The position numbers were made by a program, and so were the translations under genes. A stretch of 64,000 nt of DNA from Bacteroidetes bacterium GWF2_40_14 (lineage in GTDB: Bacteria > Bacteroidota > Bacteroidia > Bacteroidales > UBA932), in NCBI GenBank assembly GCA_001769195.1, contig MEOK01000008.1, forward strand, positions 1 to 64,000, given 5' to 3'. How positions within the stretch are numbered: position 1 is the stretch's first letter; the number at the start of each line of letters is the position of its first letter. Under the pieces are notes generated by a model, which did no database searches, was not told the origin of the DNA, and saw only the letters and a program-made list of their open reading frames with translations. Shown here piece by piece: positions 33,858-44,229 of the stretch.

Positions 33858-36689
33858 TTACCTGACAAATATCTCTCCTCTGCCATTTTCGAAAACCATA
33901 CTATTCGCATTCCCTCTCATGCCTCTTGAGCTACCCGGAAACTTGCCGAACTTATATGAGAGTGACAGCATGAAGTATTGTTTCTGAGTGTAGAACTCTG
34001 TATCCTCAATATAGTTTTCTGTGGTTGTACGCCTTATGCCCCTCGCCTGATTAAGTATGTCGTACATACGAAGCTTGAGGGCAAACTTGTTCTTGAACAG
34101 GCCTTTATTGATGTCGGCATTAAAGATTGTGAAGGGCTTATCTCTGTCGCCACCATAACCCTTGCTCACAGAGAAATCCATACCTGCAATCATGGAAAAG
34201 TCATAAGGAAGCCTCAGGTTAAGGTTAGCCGATGCTGTGTAGTTCCACATTTCCGGTTTGCTCTGGTTTGCTATAGAGTACCAGGTGTCTCGGTAGCTTA
34301 TATTGCTGCTTAAAGAGAAATCGGCCTTGTTGAACTTATAAGTAAGGCGAAGGCCATTTCTTATAAAGAGAGTGTTTGTTGTATTTGCAACTATGTTTTT
34401 AAAGTTGTCTATAGTCACATCTCTTGGGTCGGCCTGAGGATCAGCCTCTATTTTAGCAGTATAGCTCAGGTTATTATTGTAATTTGCACTTCCGCTTATA
34501 TTCACAAAGAACTTCTTGGTAAAAAGAGGGGTGTTGTACATTAGTCTTATAGAACCACTGTAGATAGGGTCTGTATTGACGGGCACTGAGTACTGAATTC
34601 CTCCTGTACTGTATGCTGTGATATTGCTGAATGAATTTGTTCGGTAATTTCCGTCTATTGATATATCGAATGATCGTGACTTCTCCCTGTTGCCGCCATT
34701 CAGGGAGAGAGAAAGGTTATTATTAAATCCGGGTAAAAGCCGGGGATTTCCGATTCTGATATACAGAGGATTAGAATTGTCCGGTACGGGTTCCTTTTGA
34801 CTGATGGATGGTTGTGAAGAACCGCCTCGGTAAGAGAATCTGAGAAAAGTAGTTTTATTCAGAGTATATTGCATTGTAAGAGATGGAGCGTAGTTGAATA
34901 CAGAACTTGTGTAATCTCTGTTTGTTCCGGTACTTTTTGTATATGTCGGCTGCAGGCTGAATCCCAGGGAGTAATTGTACTTTTTTTCCATTCTGTTTAT
35001 GTTCAGCCCAATATTCTGGTTTAAACTAATGTCCTGATAATCGTTACTGTAAACATCATCCCTGCTATCATAACTTTCTGTCAAGGCGTTCCAGTTGAAT
35101 GTATTTTTGTCAGAAATCCTGTATCCGTATTGTAAGTTGTATGAGAGGTCAAGAACATATTTGCTGCTCAAGGGCTCTGTATAGGAGGTTCTTATGTTGA
35201 AGTTGTAATTATCACTTATTGTATTGGATTTTTGTCTTACGGAATCGATAATTGTTGAGTTGTTGTCATACCTCGTTGTTGAAGACTGGTTAAGACCGTC
35301 CATGTTGCTGCTAGACAATCCATAACTGACATTTAAAGAAAGAGATCTTCTTTTTTTCTTGAAAGAATACATTAAAATCAATGAGCCTCCGAAATTTTTC
35401 GTCAGCCCTTCTGAGTAGTTGCTGGAGTTTCCTTCGTTTACAGGAACACCCGATACTCCATTTGTTGTATAGTCGCTCCTGTTTAAAGAAGAAGACCGTG
35501 TTATATCAAAATTAGGTCTGAAAAACATCAGCACCTTATCAGATGGTCTCCACTCAAGTATGCCGGCAAACCTGTCAGACTTGTTGCCACTCTTGCCTGT
35601 TGATACCTGATTGTAAATAAAAGAGCTATCCTCCAGGAATGTCTGTCTGGTTCTGTTTGTCATGGTTTCTGTGTCATATTCCGAATAGGAGTAGCTCCCC
35701 CCTAATTTTACCTTACCCTTGTTGAATTCTGTATTTCCGTTCAGACCTATATTTGAAGTAGTGGTCTTTCCTCCGTTGTCAGACATAAAATAGATAACCT
35801 CCTGACCTCCGCCATCTATCATTATTCCACCACCAAATCCTGGTGTGTTAGAGGAGCTGCCCACCAACCCGAAATTTGTGTTTTTATCAAATCTTGCAGT
35901 AAACAGATTAGCTGTATAGGTATCCTGTGTACCATATCCGCCGGTTGCGTTGCCAAACAATCCGTTTTTAAATCCATCCTTAAGGGTCACATCCATTACG
36001 GTCTCCCTGGTTCCGTCGTCAACCCCTGTAAATTTAGCCTGTTCCGTTTTCTGGTCAATAACCTTGACCTTGTCAACGATGCGGGCGGGGAGATTGGAGG
36101 TTAATGTCTTTGAATCATTGGCAAAAAAATCCTTGCCGTCAACCATTATTTTGTTGATGGTTTTGCCGTTATATGAAAATTTTCCCTTGCTGTCCATCTC
36201 AAGACCGGGCATCTTTTTAAGAAGCTGTTCAAGCACATCCCCCTCAGCAACAGGAAAGGCCGCAGCAGTGAATTCTATTGTGTCTTGTTTGACAACAATA
36301 GGGTTGGCCAGAGCAGTAATGGTAACCGATTGCATAGATGTAAGCTTTTCGCGAACCCGAACCTTGCCGAAATCATGAGTCTCCTTGTTTATTGTAATCT
36401 CTTTACTGAAAGACCTATAGTTAAGATGATTGACATTAAGAAGGTACTTGCCATACGGAACATTTAGAATCTCCGCTTTACCTGTTGAATCTGATTCGTC
36501 ATATTTGAAAACATGGCTCTGGCCAACCTGACTCTAAGTGGCTGCGGCAAACTCCACCCCTTTGTTGCTTACACTATCTACTATCTGAATTTTGAATTTT
36601 GATTGACCAAGCAGGCCCGAGGCAATAAAAAGAGACAAAATAGTTACAAACCCGTGACCACGGCGGATGAGGTAAAGTAGTGATTTCAT
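33858..36689 (-). pseudogene. Outer-membrane beta-barrel protein (TonB receptor-like) with an in-frame amber codon
   Basis: The open frame of 825 codons from 36335 continues upstream without a shift to an ATG at 36689, giving 943 codons, but codon 52 is TAG (complement 36534-36536). Before it lie a signal-like segment (ILSLFIASGLLGQ) and the start of a CarboxypepD_reg domain (VDSVSNKGVEFAAAT); after it the domain continues (GKAEILNVPYGKYLLNV) into a plug-like region (LLKKMPGLEMDSKGKFSYNG) and a long barrel. An internal start at 36335 would give a protein with no signal peptide. So the gene is disrupted by one nonsense codon, unless it is a sequencing error or suppressed. Confidence 0.8.
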
Positions 36690-36797
36690 AATATTTATGT
36701 TGTAAAAATGTGGTCAACAAAAATGCTGCCACAACCACTGGAACAAATAACCTTTTTTCGATTATCTTTGCTATCCGAAATGAAAGAAAAATTAAAT

Positions 36798-38489
36798 ATG
36801 AAAAAATCACATCTGCTTATTTTTACACTCCTGCTTTTGGTGGTTACTCCAAAAACGGGAAGTACTTGTACTAACTTGCTCATTACTAAAGGCGCAAGCA
36901 AAGATGGTTCAGTAATGGTTACTTACTCTGCTGATTCTCACCAACTTTACGGAGAGCTCTATTTTACCAAAGGAGCAAATTTTACTCCCGGAACAATGAT
37001 GAAAATTTATGAGTGGGACAGCGGAAAATATTTAGGAGATATACCGCAGGCCTCAAAAACATACAATACTGTTGGTAATATGAACGAACACCAGGTAATT
37101 ATCACAGAGACCACATACGGAGGGCTTGAACAGCTGGTCGACACTACAGGAAAGATAGACTACGGGTCACTTATATATATTGCCCTGCAAAGAGCAACAA
37201 CAGCCAGAGAGGCCATCAGGATAATGATAGACCTTGCCAATACACACGGATATATCTCTTCCGGGGAGTCTTTCTCTGTTGCAGATAAGAACGAGGTGTG
37301 GATTTTCGAGATTATTGGCAAGGGTGTAAAGATGGTCAATGGAAAAAATGTCAACAAGGGAGTGGTATGGGTAGCTGTTCGTATACCTGACGGTTATATA
37401 TCGGCACATGCCAACCATGCCAGAATAACACAGTTCCCGCTCAACGACCCTGAAAATTGTCTGTATGCACCAGATGTAATATTCTATGCAAAGGATAACG
37501 GACTTTACAAAGGGGCCGACAAGGATTTCAGCTTTTCTGACGTATACGCGCCTCTGGATTTTGGATCTATGAGAGGTTGCGAGGCCAGAGTGTGGGCAGC
37601 TTTCAATATACTTGGTGGAGGAATGATTGGTGACAAACCATACACAGACTATCTTGACTATGCAATGGGCCATAATGCAAAGAACAGACTTCCTCTTTAT
37701 ATTAAGCCAAAGGAGAAGGTGACTGTTAAAATGATAGCAGATGTAATGCGTGACCACTACGACGGAACAGCTCTTGACATGACCAAGGATGTTGGTGCCG
37801 GTGGACATGCTCTTCCATACAGGTGGAGACCTATGACCTTCAAAGTGGACGACAAGAGTTATACTAATGAGAGGGCGATAGCCACACAACAGACCGGATT
37901 CTGGCTTCTGGGACAGGCCCGCAACTGGCTGCCAGATGAGATTGGAGGTATCTTCTGGTTTGGAGTGGATGATGCCGCAACATCGGCACTTACTCCTATT
38001 TATTCAAGCTCTTTAAGGGTTCCGGAGTGCTTCAGGGTAGGAAACGGAGATATGCTCACATATTCACCAACATCTGCTTTCTGGATTTTCAACAGAGTTA
38101 CCAACTTTGCATACTTAAGATATGACATGCTTGCTCCGGAGATCAGAAAGGTAGGTGACGATCATGAAATAAAGGCCATTGAGAGAACCGCGGCAATAGA
38201 CGCGGCAGCTATGATGCTTTACAAAGAGTCACCGGCAAAGGCAAGAGAGTTTCTTACAGATTACTCGGTAAATACAGCACAGGAGTTGTTTGACAAGTGG
38301 GTGAACCTCGACAGATACCTTCTGGTTAAATACATAGACGGAAATATTAAAAACCAGGATGCCGACGGTTGCTTCCTCAATAACGGATTCAGCAAATCTA
38401 TACCGGCTTTTCCAAAGCAGCCGGGCTATTCTGAGGAGTGGAAAAGAGCAGTTAAGGAGAACGCAGGAGAAAAACTTATTGTTAAATAG
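36798..38489 (+). CDS. C69-family dipeptidase (PepD-like), secreted
   Basis: 563 residues from the ATG at 36798; upstream in-frame ATGs precede a clear signal peptide (MKKSHLLIFTLLLLVVTPKTGS) and are unlikely. The N-terminal nucleophile is the Cys in TCTNLLITKGASKDGS, which becomes residue 1 of the mature enzyme, as in the Ntn-hydrolase C69 family. Other landmarks: ITETTYGG, SFSVADKNEVWIFEI and ISAHANHARI. It would cleave dipeptides in the periplasm. The next gene's GTG overlaps its stop by one base. Confidence 0.92.
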   Translation: MKKSHLLIFTLLLLVVTPKTGSTCTNLLITKGASKDGSVMVTYSADSHQLYGELYFTKGANFTPGTMMKIYEWDSGKYLGDIPQASKTYNTVGNMNEHQVIITETTYGGLEQLVDTTGKIDYGSLIYIALQRATTAREAIRIMIDLANTHGYISSGESFSVADKNEVWIFEIIGKGVKMVNGKNVNKGVVWVAVRIPDGYISAHANHARITQFPLNDPENCLYAPDVIFYAKDNGLYKGADKDFSFSDVYAPLDFGSMRGCEARVWAAFNILGGGMIGDKPYTDYLDYAMGHNAKNRLPLYIKPKEKVTVKMIADVMRDHYDGTALDMTKDVGAGGHALPYRWRPMTFKVDDKSYTNERAIATQQTGFWLLGQARNWLPDEIGGIFWFGVDDAATSALTPIYSSSLRVPECFRVGNGDMLTYSPTSAFWIFNRVTNFAYLRYDMLAPEIRKVGDDHEIKAIERTAAIDAAAMMLYKESPAKAREFLTDYSVNTAQELFDKWVNLDRYLLVKYIDGNIKNQDADGCFLNNGFSKSIPAFPKQPGYSEEWKRAVKENAGEKLIVK

Positions 38490-40291
38490 TGAAATATCTT
38501 CTATATAGGATAAGAGTTTTTTTTAGCAAAATCAGATCGTCCCTTTTGATAGCCTCGACATGGATAGCCTTTTTTTGCAGTATAATTACCTTATTGATAG
38601 TGGGATATAACATAGGATTCAACGTCTCTCAGGATCAAAAAGAGTTTGTTTTTTCCATACTAAAGATTATTTTACTTGCATTGAGTATTGTTTCTGTTTT
38701 AAGAATTGTTTACAAACATGACAGAAGGGTAAGAACAAAAACAAAATCGGAGTGGCTGTCTCTGGCTCTCCTTTTTTTTACAGCTCTTGGAGTTTTTAAG
38801 ATAGATGCTATTGCATTATACAGTATGATTCCATTTTCATGGTCATACTGGATTGTAATTTCGGTACTTTTATATTTTGCTTTGGTTGAGATATCCGGCG
38901 ATATTATTGCAGTCCTGGCAAAGGAGGCAAATCCTCTTATAATTTTTGTAGTCAGTTTTTTATTGCTGATAATAGCAGGAACAACCCTGTTGATGTTGCC
39001 GAACTCCACCTATAGCGGAATTACCATTGTGGATGCTCTGTTTACAACCACATCTGCAGTTTGTGTGACAGGACTGAATTGTGTGCCATTTGACCAGACA
39101 TTTACAATAAGCGGTCAGATTATAGTCTTGTTACTGATTCAGATGGGAGGGCTTGGAGTAGTAACCATAACTTCGTTTTTTGCACTCTTCTTTTTAAAAG
39201 GAATTACTGCCAACAGCGAATTTATGATAAAGGACATTGTAGCAGGTAACAGAAGTGCCGACCTTGTCTCACTACTGAGAAAGATTATCAAGCTTACCTT
39301 TGTTGTTGAATTTGTAGGAGCAATTTGTATATACGCTTTTACCTCTACCCACTTAAACATGGGCTTCTCCGGCAAAGTTTTCTTTTCTGTATTTCATTCT
39401 GTATCTGCTTTTTGTAATGCCGGTTTTTCAACCTTGCACAACGGCTTGGCAGACAGCAGGATTATAGATATTGGACCACTCTATCTGGTAATTTCAGTTC
39501 TTGTTATTGTGGGAGGTATCGGATTTCCAATTCTTTCAAATATAGTAAAAGTCTTTCATCACAAGACAAGGCAATTTTTCAGAATCCTCAGAGGAAGAAA
39601 ATATAGAAAATATGTTCACGACTGGGATGTAAGTTCAATAGTAGTTATAAAGACCACGGCCTATCTCCTGTTGTTTGGGTCAATTTACTTTTTTGTATTC
39701 GAAGGAAACGGCATTCTGGCTCAGTTCAAAGGAGGCGATAAAATTATTCAGGCATTCTTTCATTCAGTTGTACCCAGAACAGCCGGGTTCAATTCTACAG
39801 ACACAGGAGCCTTAACTCCTGTTACATTTATAGTGATCCTTTTTCTGATGTGGATTGGTGCAGCTCCTCAATCAACAGGAGGGGGGATAAAAGTTACCAC
39901 ATTTGCCCTTATGGTAAGAAATTTCTCCCAGCTTTTAAAAGGTAACGACCGTGTAGAACTCTTTGGAAGAGAAGTATCTCCGATTTCTGTTACGAGAGCA
40001 TTTGCCACGATCTCTCTCTCTCTGTTGTTTATTGCACTTGCTCAAATTGCAATTATTTCAATTGAACCTGCCCTGGATCCCCAGAAAATAATTTTTGAAG
40101 TTGTCTCTGCAATAAGTACTGTTGGTCTCTCAATGGGGATAACAACCGAGCTACAACCGGCCAGTAAGTTGGTATTGACCATCTTGATGTTTGTGGGCAG
40201 GGTTGGTGTAGTTACATTTCTGTCGGCCTTTATAAGAGCTCCTAAGGGACAGAGATACAAGTATCCTAAAACAGACATTATGATTAGTTAG
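38489..40291 (+). CDS. trkH: TrkH-family potassium uptake protein
   Basis: 600 residues from a GTG that shares one base with the preceding stop. Several extra N-terminal helices (about 1-150) precede the four-repeat TrkH/KtrB core: TTSAVCVTGLNCV (first filter loop), FHSVSAFCNAGFSTL, FHSVVPRTAGFNSTD and VSAISTVGLSMG, each carrying the filter glycine. It is the ion-conducting subunit of a Trk/Ktr potassium system and is gated by the TrkA-like protein encoded 15 bases downstream. Confidence 0.93.
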   Translation: MKYLLYRIRVFFSKIRSSLLIASTWIAFFCSIITLLIVGYNIGFNVSQDQKEFVFSILKIILLALSIVSVLRIVYKHDRRVRTKTKSEWLSLALLFFTALGVFKIDAIALYSMIPFSWSYWIVISVLLYFALVEISGDIIAVLAKEANPLIIFVVSFLLLIIAGTTLLMLPNSTYSGITIVDALFTTTSAVCVTGLNCVPFDQTFTISGQIIVLLLIQMGGLGVVTITSFFALFFLKGITANSEFMIKDIVAGNRSADLVSLLRKIIKLTFVVEFVGAICIYAFTSTHLNMGFSGKVFFSVFHSVSAFCNAGFSTLHNGLADSRIIDIGPLYLVISVLVIVGGIGFPILSNIVKVFHHKTRQFFRILRGRKYRKYVHDWDVSSIVVIKTTAYLLLFGSIYFFVFEGNGILAQFKGGDKIIQAFFHSVVPRTAGFNSTDTGALTPVTFIVILFLMWIGAAPQSTGGGIKVTTFALMVRNFSQLLKGNDRVELFGREVSPISVTRAFATISLSLLFIALAQIAIISIEPALDPQKIIFEVVSAISTVGLSMGITTELQPASKLVLTILMFVGRVGVVTFLSAFIRAPKGQRYKYPKTDIMIS

Positions 40292-40306
40292 AAAAATTTT
40301 AAAGCG

Positions 40307-40987
40307 ATGAAATATATTATTTTAGGTTTGGGAAACTTTGGTTCTGTACTTGCAGAGCGCTTTACTCAGATGGGTTACGAAGTAGTGGGTGTAGACAAGA
40401 ATATAGAGAAGGTAGAGGATATAAAGTCAAAAATATCTCTGGCAGTGTGTCTGAATGTCATTGACAGGAACAGCTTGAGGATATTACCGGTTCATAACGC
40501 TGATGGTGTGATAATTGCCTTGGGCAGGGAGTTTGACGAATCTCTTATGGCTTATGCAATTTTCAGGGAGTTTGGGGTAAAGAAAATAATCGTGAGAGCA
40601 GTGAGTGACCTTCATGCAACCGTGTTAACGTCTCTGGGTGTTGAGAATGTAATATTTCCTGAAAAGGATGCCGCCCAGAAGTATGTAATGACACTGGAAC
40701 TGGAAAGATATGTCAGCTCATATAAGCTAGATGAAGAGACATATATAGTTCAGATGCAGGTTCCCAGAAGATTTATGGGAATAAGATTGTCAAAAATCAA
40801 CTTTAAGGCTGAGCATAATGTTAAATTGATTGGCCTAAAAAGGAAGATTGATGTTCCCAACCTATTCGGAATGACTCATAAAGAACTAAGAGTTATAGAT
40901 ACAGCCAAGGGAGAAGTAGATCTGCTGGAGGGTGATATAATTGTAGTTATGGGAGAGTTGACCAACCTGGCAAAATTTGGTAAGTAA
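40307..40987 (+). CDS. trkA: TrkA-family potassium channel regulator
   Basis: 226 residues: an RCK_N Rossmann domain (YIILGLGNFGSVLAERFTQMG, binding NAD(H) or ATP; then YEVVGVDKN with the acidic ribose-binding residue) and an RCK_C domain (about 140-226, ending DLLEGDIIVVMGE). A single RCK pair is KtrA-like. It controls the TrkH-like subunit encoded directly upstream. Confidence 0.93.
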   Translation: MKYIILGLGNFGSVLAERFTQMGYEVVGVDKNIEKVEDIKSKISLAVCLNVIDRNSLRILPVHNADGVIIALGREFDESLMAYAIFREFGVKKIIVRAVSDLHATVLTSLGVENVIFPEKDAAQKYVMTLELERYVSSYKLDEETYIVQMQVPRRFMGIRLSKINFKAEHNVKLIGLKRKIDVPNLFGMTHKELRVIDTAKGEVDLLEGDIIVVMGELTNLAKFGK

Positions 40988-40990
40988 GTT

Positions 40991-43600
40991 ATGAAAAAGA
41001 AAATAGCACTGATGTTTTTTTTGTCCCTTATCTTCTGCGCCCTTCAGGGGCAGACAGAAAAGAAGCTGCTTACAGTAGACGATCTGTTGAAGTGGAACAG
41101 AATCACTGAGAAAGTAATTTCAGATGACGGTAAGTGGATTGCAGCAAAGCATGAGCCTTGGAAGGGGACTGCTGTTGTAAAACTTTTTGACTCCAAAGCC
41201 AGGGAGCTTCTCTCTGTTGATTCTGCAACAAGTATCAGCTTTAGTCCTGACTCAAGGTTTCTGGTATATAAAATATCAAAAGCCAAAAATGAATCACTGA
41301 ACATTTTTAATATCATAAGCAGGACATCCAAGGTAGTAGATAGCCTTAAATCCTTTCAGTTACCTCAGAAGTGGAATGGATTTATTGTATACCTTACAAA
41401 GGATTCCGTAATGACAATCTCCACAATTGACGGAGGAGCGGCTAAAACATTCGAGAAAGTTACAGGTTATGTTTTGGCAAAGGAGAGTGCCGTTACTCTC
41501 ATAACAACTCCAAAGTTCATTTTAAGATATGATGCCTCAATTGGATTGACAGACACCATTTCCAGACTAGGGAAAAAGGTTCTGAAGAGCACAATTTCAG
41601 AAGATGGAGAGAGTGTGGCCCTTCTTATAAAGGATACAATATTTCTTTGGGGCAACGGAGGAACGGGACTGAAAACAGTTGTTACTCAAAAAAGCAGAGG
41701 TATATACGAGGGTTGGAGATTATCGGCAGAGAGGGAACTCAAATTTTCCAAAAACGGGGAGAAACTCTACTTTGGTACCATCCCTGCAGCAAGACAAAAA
41801 GACACCTCAATTGCAGAAGCCGATTTTCCAAAGGTTCACATCTGGCACTGGAAAGAGGGAGTTCAGTTCACTCAGCAGGTGATAGACAAGAAGACAGAGA
41901 TGAACAGAAGTTATCAGGCTGTTTACAATATCGGGCAAGGCAGTATTTTCCAGATAACGAATGAAGATATGCCGGAAGTTACACTCATAGAAAACGGTAA
42001 TTCTGATTTTGTGCTCGCTGCAACCAACAAAAGGTTTCAGCTTGAAGAGATGTGGGAGGGAAAAAGCAGGTACGATGTCTATCTGATAAATACAGCACTT
42101 GAAAGAGCAAATCTTCTTAAGGAGGGACTTCTGGCCAATGTTCTTGTGTCGCCGGCGGGAAAATATCTCTACTGGTACAGTGCCCCTGACAGCTCTTGGT
42201 TCACATACTCGATAGGAGGAAGCAAATTCTCTAAGATTACCAGACCTGATGAAATAAGGACCTATGACGAACTTAACGATGTTCCAGAGTGGCCGGTCTC
42301 TTACTCTTTTGCGGGTTGGACAGAGGGTGATAGGGAGATTCTTATATATGATCGTTACGATATCTGGAATGTAGATCCGCTGGCTGGCAGGAAAGCCCGC
42401 AGGATTACATTAAACGGGAGGGAAAATAATCTGGTTTACAGAGTTATAAAGTTGGTAGAAGAGACAAGATTCATAGATGCAGAAAAAGAGCTTCTGTTAA
42501 GTGGATTTAATGAAAAGACAAAGGGAAGCGGGTACTATTCACTAAAAATTAATGGAGAGAAAGCTCCTGTAGAGTTACTGTCCGGCCCCTTCTCCTTATC
42601 GGAACCGCTCAAGGCCAAAAAATCTGACGCTGTTGTTTTCTCAATGGAGACCTTCGAACAATTTCCTGACTTATGGTTAAGCAACTTGTCATTCAAAAAG
42701 CCGGTTAAAATCACCAATGCCAATCCTCAACAGTCGCAATTCAACTGGGGTACCGCTGAACTGATAAACTGGACCTCTCTGGATGGTAAGGAGCTTGAGG
42801 GAGTTGTTTATAAACCGGCAGACTTTGACCCCGGCAAAAAGTATCCAATGATCGCTAACTTTTACGAAAGAAACTCATCTACACTATATTCATATAGAAT
42901 TCCTGAGGCTCATCGGTCGACTGTGGATTATCACATGTATACAAGCAATGGATATATAATATTCAACCCCGACATCGTATACAAAGAGGGCTATCCGGGC
43001 GAAAGTGCTTACAACTGCATTATGCCGGGAATCACCACTATACTAAATGCCGGTTATGTGGACAAGGCAAGGATAGGTGCGCAGGGGCACAGCTGGGGAG
43101 GATATCAGGTTGCCTATCTTGCCACAAGGACAAATCTCTTTGCAGCAATAGAATCGGGAGCTCCGGTAGTAAATATGTTCAGCGCCTATGGCGGAATCAG
43201 ATGGGGCACCGGTCTTAACAGATCGTTCCAGTATGAGCACGAGCAGAGCCGCATTGGGAAGACTCCATGGGAAGCTCAACAGAGGTATGTGGAAAATTCA
43301 CCGATATTCTTTATGGACAAGGTCACTACTCCAATTCTGATAATGTCCAACGACCAGGACGGACATGTTCCATGGTACCAGGGAATAGAGTATTTTGAGG
43401 CACTTAAGAGACTTCAGAAACCGGTATGGCTACTTAATTATACAGGTGAGGTGCACTGGCCCCAGAAACTCCCTAACAAGGCAGATTTCCAGAAGAGGAT
43501 GTTGCAGTTTTTCAACCACTTCCTAAAAGGAGAAAAGATGCCTGAATGGATGGACAAAGGTCTCTCTGCAATAGTTCTGGACTATAGGCTAGGGTATTGA
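40991..43600 (+). CDS. S9-family serine peptidase (prolyl oligopeptidase type), secreted
   Basis: 869 residues with a signal peptide (MFFLSLIFCALQGQ). The first about 620 residues form a beta-propeller-like domain (for example SISFSPDSRFLVYKIS). The C-terminal alpha/beta-hydrolase domain has the nucleophile Ser701 in GHSWGG, a likely catalytic Asp in SNDQDGHVPW (residues 786-795) and the His in GEVHWPQK. It belongs with periplasmic dipeptidyl/oligopeptidases of Bacteroidota. It starts three bases after trkA but is functionally separate; the C69 dipeptidase nearby is another peptide-degrading enzyme. Confidence 0.92.
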   Translation: MKKKIALMFFLSLIFCALQGQTEKKLLTVDDLLKWNRITEKVISDDGKWIAAKHEPWKGTAVVKLFDSKARELLSVDSATSISFSPDSRFLVYKISKAKNESLNIFNIISRTSKVVDSLKSFQLPQKWNGFIVYLTKDSVMTISTIDGGAAKTFEKVTGYVLAKESAVTLITTPKFILRYDASIGLTDTISRLGKKVLKSTISEDGESVALLIKDTIFLWGNGGTGLKTVVTQKSRGIYEGWRLSAERELKFSKNGEKLYFGTIPAARQKDTSIAEADFPKVHIWHWKEGVQFTQQVIDKKTEMNRSYQAVYNIGQGSIFQITNEDMPEVTLIENGNSDFVLAATNKRFQLEEMWEGKSRYDVYLINTALERANLLKEGLLANVLVSPAGKYLYWYSAPDSSWFTYSIGGSKFSKITRPDEIRTYDELNDVPEWPVSYSFAGWTEGDREILIYDRYDIWNVDPLAGRKARRITLNGRENNLVYRVIKLVEETRFIDAEKELLLSGFNEKTKGSGYYSLKINGEKAPVELLSGPFSLSEPLKAKKSDAVVFSMETFEQFPDLWLSNLSFKKPVKITNANPQQSQFNWGTAELINWTSLDGKELEGVVYKPADFDPGKKYPMIANFYERNSSTLYSYRIPEAHRSTVDYHMYTSNGYIIFNPDIVYKEGYPGESAYNCIMPGITTILNAGYVDKARIGAQGHSWGGYQVAYLATRTNLFAAIESGAPVVNMFSAYGGIRWGTGLNRSFQYEHEQSRIGKTPWEAQQRYVENSPIFFMDKVTTPILIMSNDQDGHVPWYQGIEYFEALKRLQKPVWLLNYTGEVHWPQKLPNKADFQKRMLQFFNHFLKGEKMPEWMDKGLSAIVLDYRLGY

Positions 43601-43626
43601 TTTGTATTCACTTTTTTATATCTTTG
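43597..43626 (+). promoter_or_regulatory. Promoter of the nrf operon
   Basis: TATCTTTG at 43619-43626 is a perfect TAnnTTTG -7 box. TTG at 43597-43599 lies 19 bases upstream and serves as a partial -33 element; a better TTTG at 43601 is too close (14 bases). Transcription would begin near 43633, 24 bases before the nrfH ATG. I see no obvious Fnr-type palindrome. Confidence 0.55.
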
Positions 43627-43656
43627 TAATGGGTCATAATAAAGACACATACAGAG

Positions 43657-44217
43657 ATGAGATTTCCTTCACGTTTAGTTGTGCCTGTAGTAATTCTGCT
43701 CGGTTGTGCCGTGGGTATTTTCATCTATCTTGTTTATGTCTCCAGGATGACATCCTACCTCTCACATGACCCTTCCTCCTGTGTAAACTGCCATATAATG
43801 GCGCCCTATTACCAATCGTGGCAAAAGAGTTCCCATTCACCGTGGACCAATTGCAATGACTGCCATGTTCCCCAGGACAATATGATTAGAGGATATGCCT
43901 TTAAAGCAAAGGATGGCCTTTATCATGCTGCGGTATTTACAGCCAGAATGGAACCACAGGTAATCAGGCCGAGAGATGCGAGTTATACAGCAATAATGGA
44001 GAACTGCGTAAGATGTCACACCCAGCTTAATACAGAATTCGTTAAAACAGGAATGATAAGCTATTCGCAAGTTAAGAGAGGAGAGGGGAAGGCTTGTTGG
44101 AATTGTCACAGAGAGGTTACTCACGGCAGGCTTTCGAATCTGGCCATGAGTCCGAATGCAATTGTCCCGCTGCCCGAATCGCCGGTTCCCAAATGGCTTA
44201 AAAAGATAATGCAATAA
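43657..44217 (+). CDS. nrfH: Cytochrome c nitrite reductase small subunit
   Basis: 186 residues. One N-terminal membrane helix (about 8-28) is followed by four haem c sites: CVNCH, CNDCH, CVRCH and CWNCH. This is the NapC/NirT-family quinol dehydrogenase that passes electrons from menaquinol to NrfA in the periplasm. It is 12 bases upstream of nrfA and first in an operon that also carries cytochrome c maturation genes. Confidence 0.96.
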   Translation: MRFPSRLVVPVVILLGCAVGIFIYLVYVSRMTSYLSHDPSSCVNCHIMAPYYQSWQKSSHSPWTNCNDCHVPQDNMIRGYAFKAKDGLYHAAVFTARMEPQVIRPRDASYTAIMENCVRCHTQLNTEFVKTGMISYSQVKRGEGKACWNCHREVTHGRLSNLAMSPNAIVPLPESPVPKWLKKIMQ

Positions 44218-44229
44218 AAACATATCCCT

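Noticed and set aside
35950-36378. Plus-strand frame of 142 codons upstream of the C69 peptidase gene.
   Set aside because: It is antisense to the N-terminal part of the outer-membrane protein gene, with no start context and no recognisable protein features.
36534-36536. TAG in the outer-membrane protein gene considered as a recoded amino-acid codon (for example pyrrolysine).
   Set aside because: TAG acts as a normal stop elsewhere in the window, and I see no pyl genes or special downstream structure. A nonsense mutation or error is simpler.
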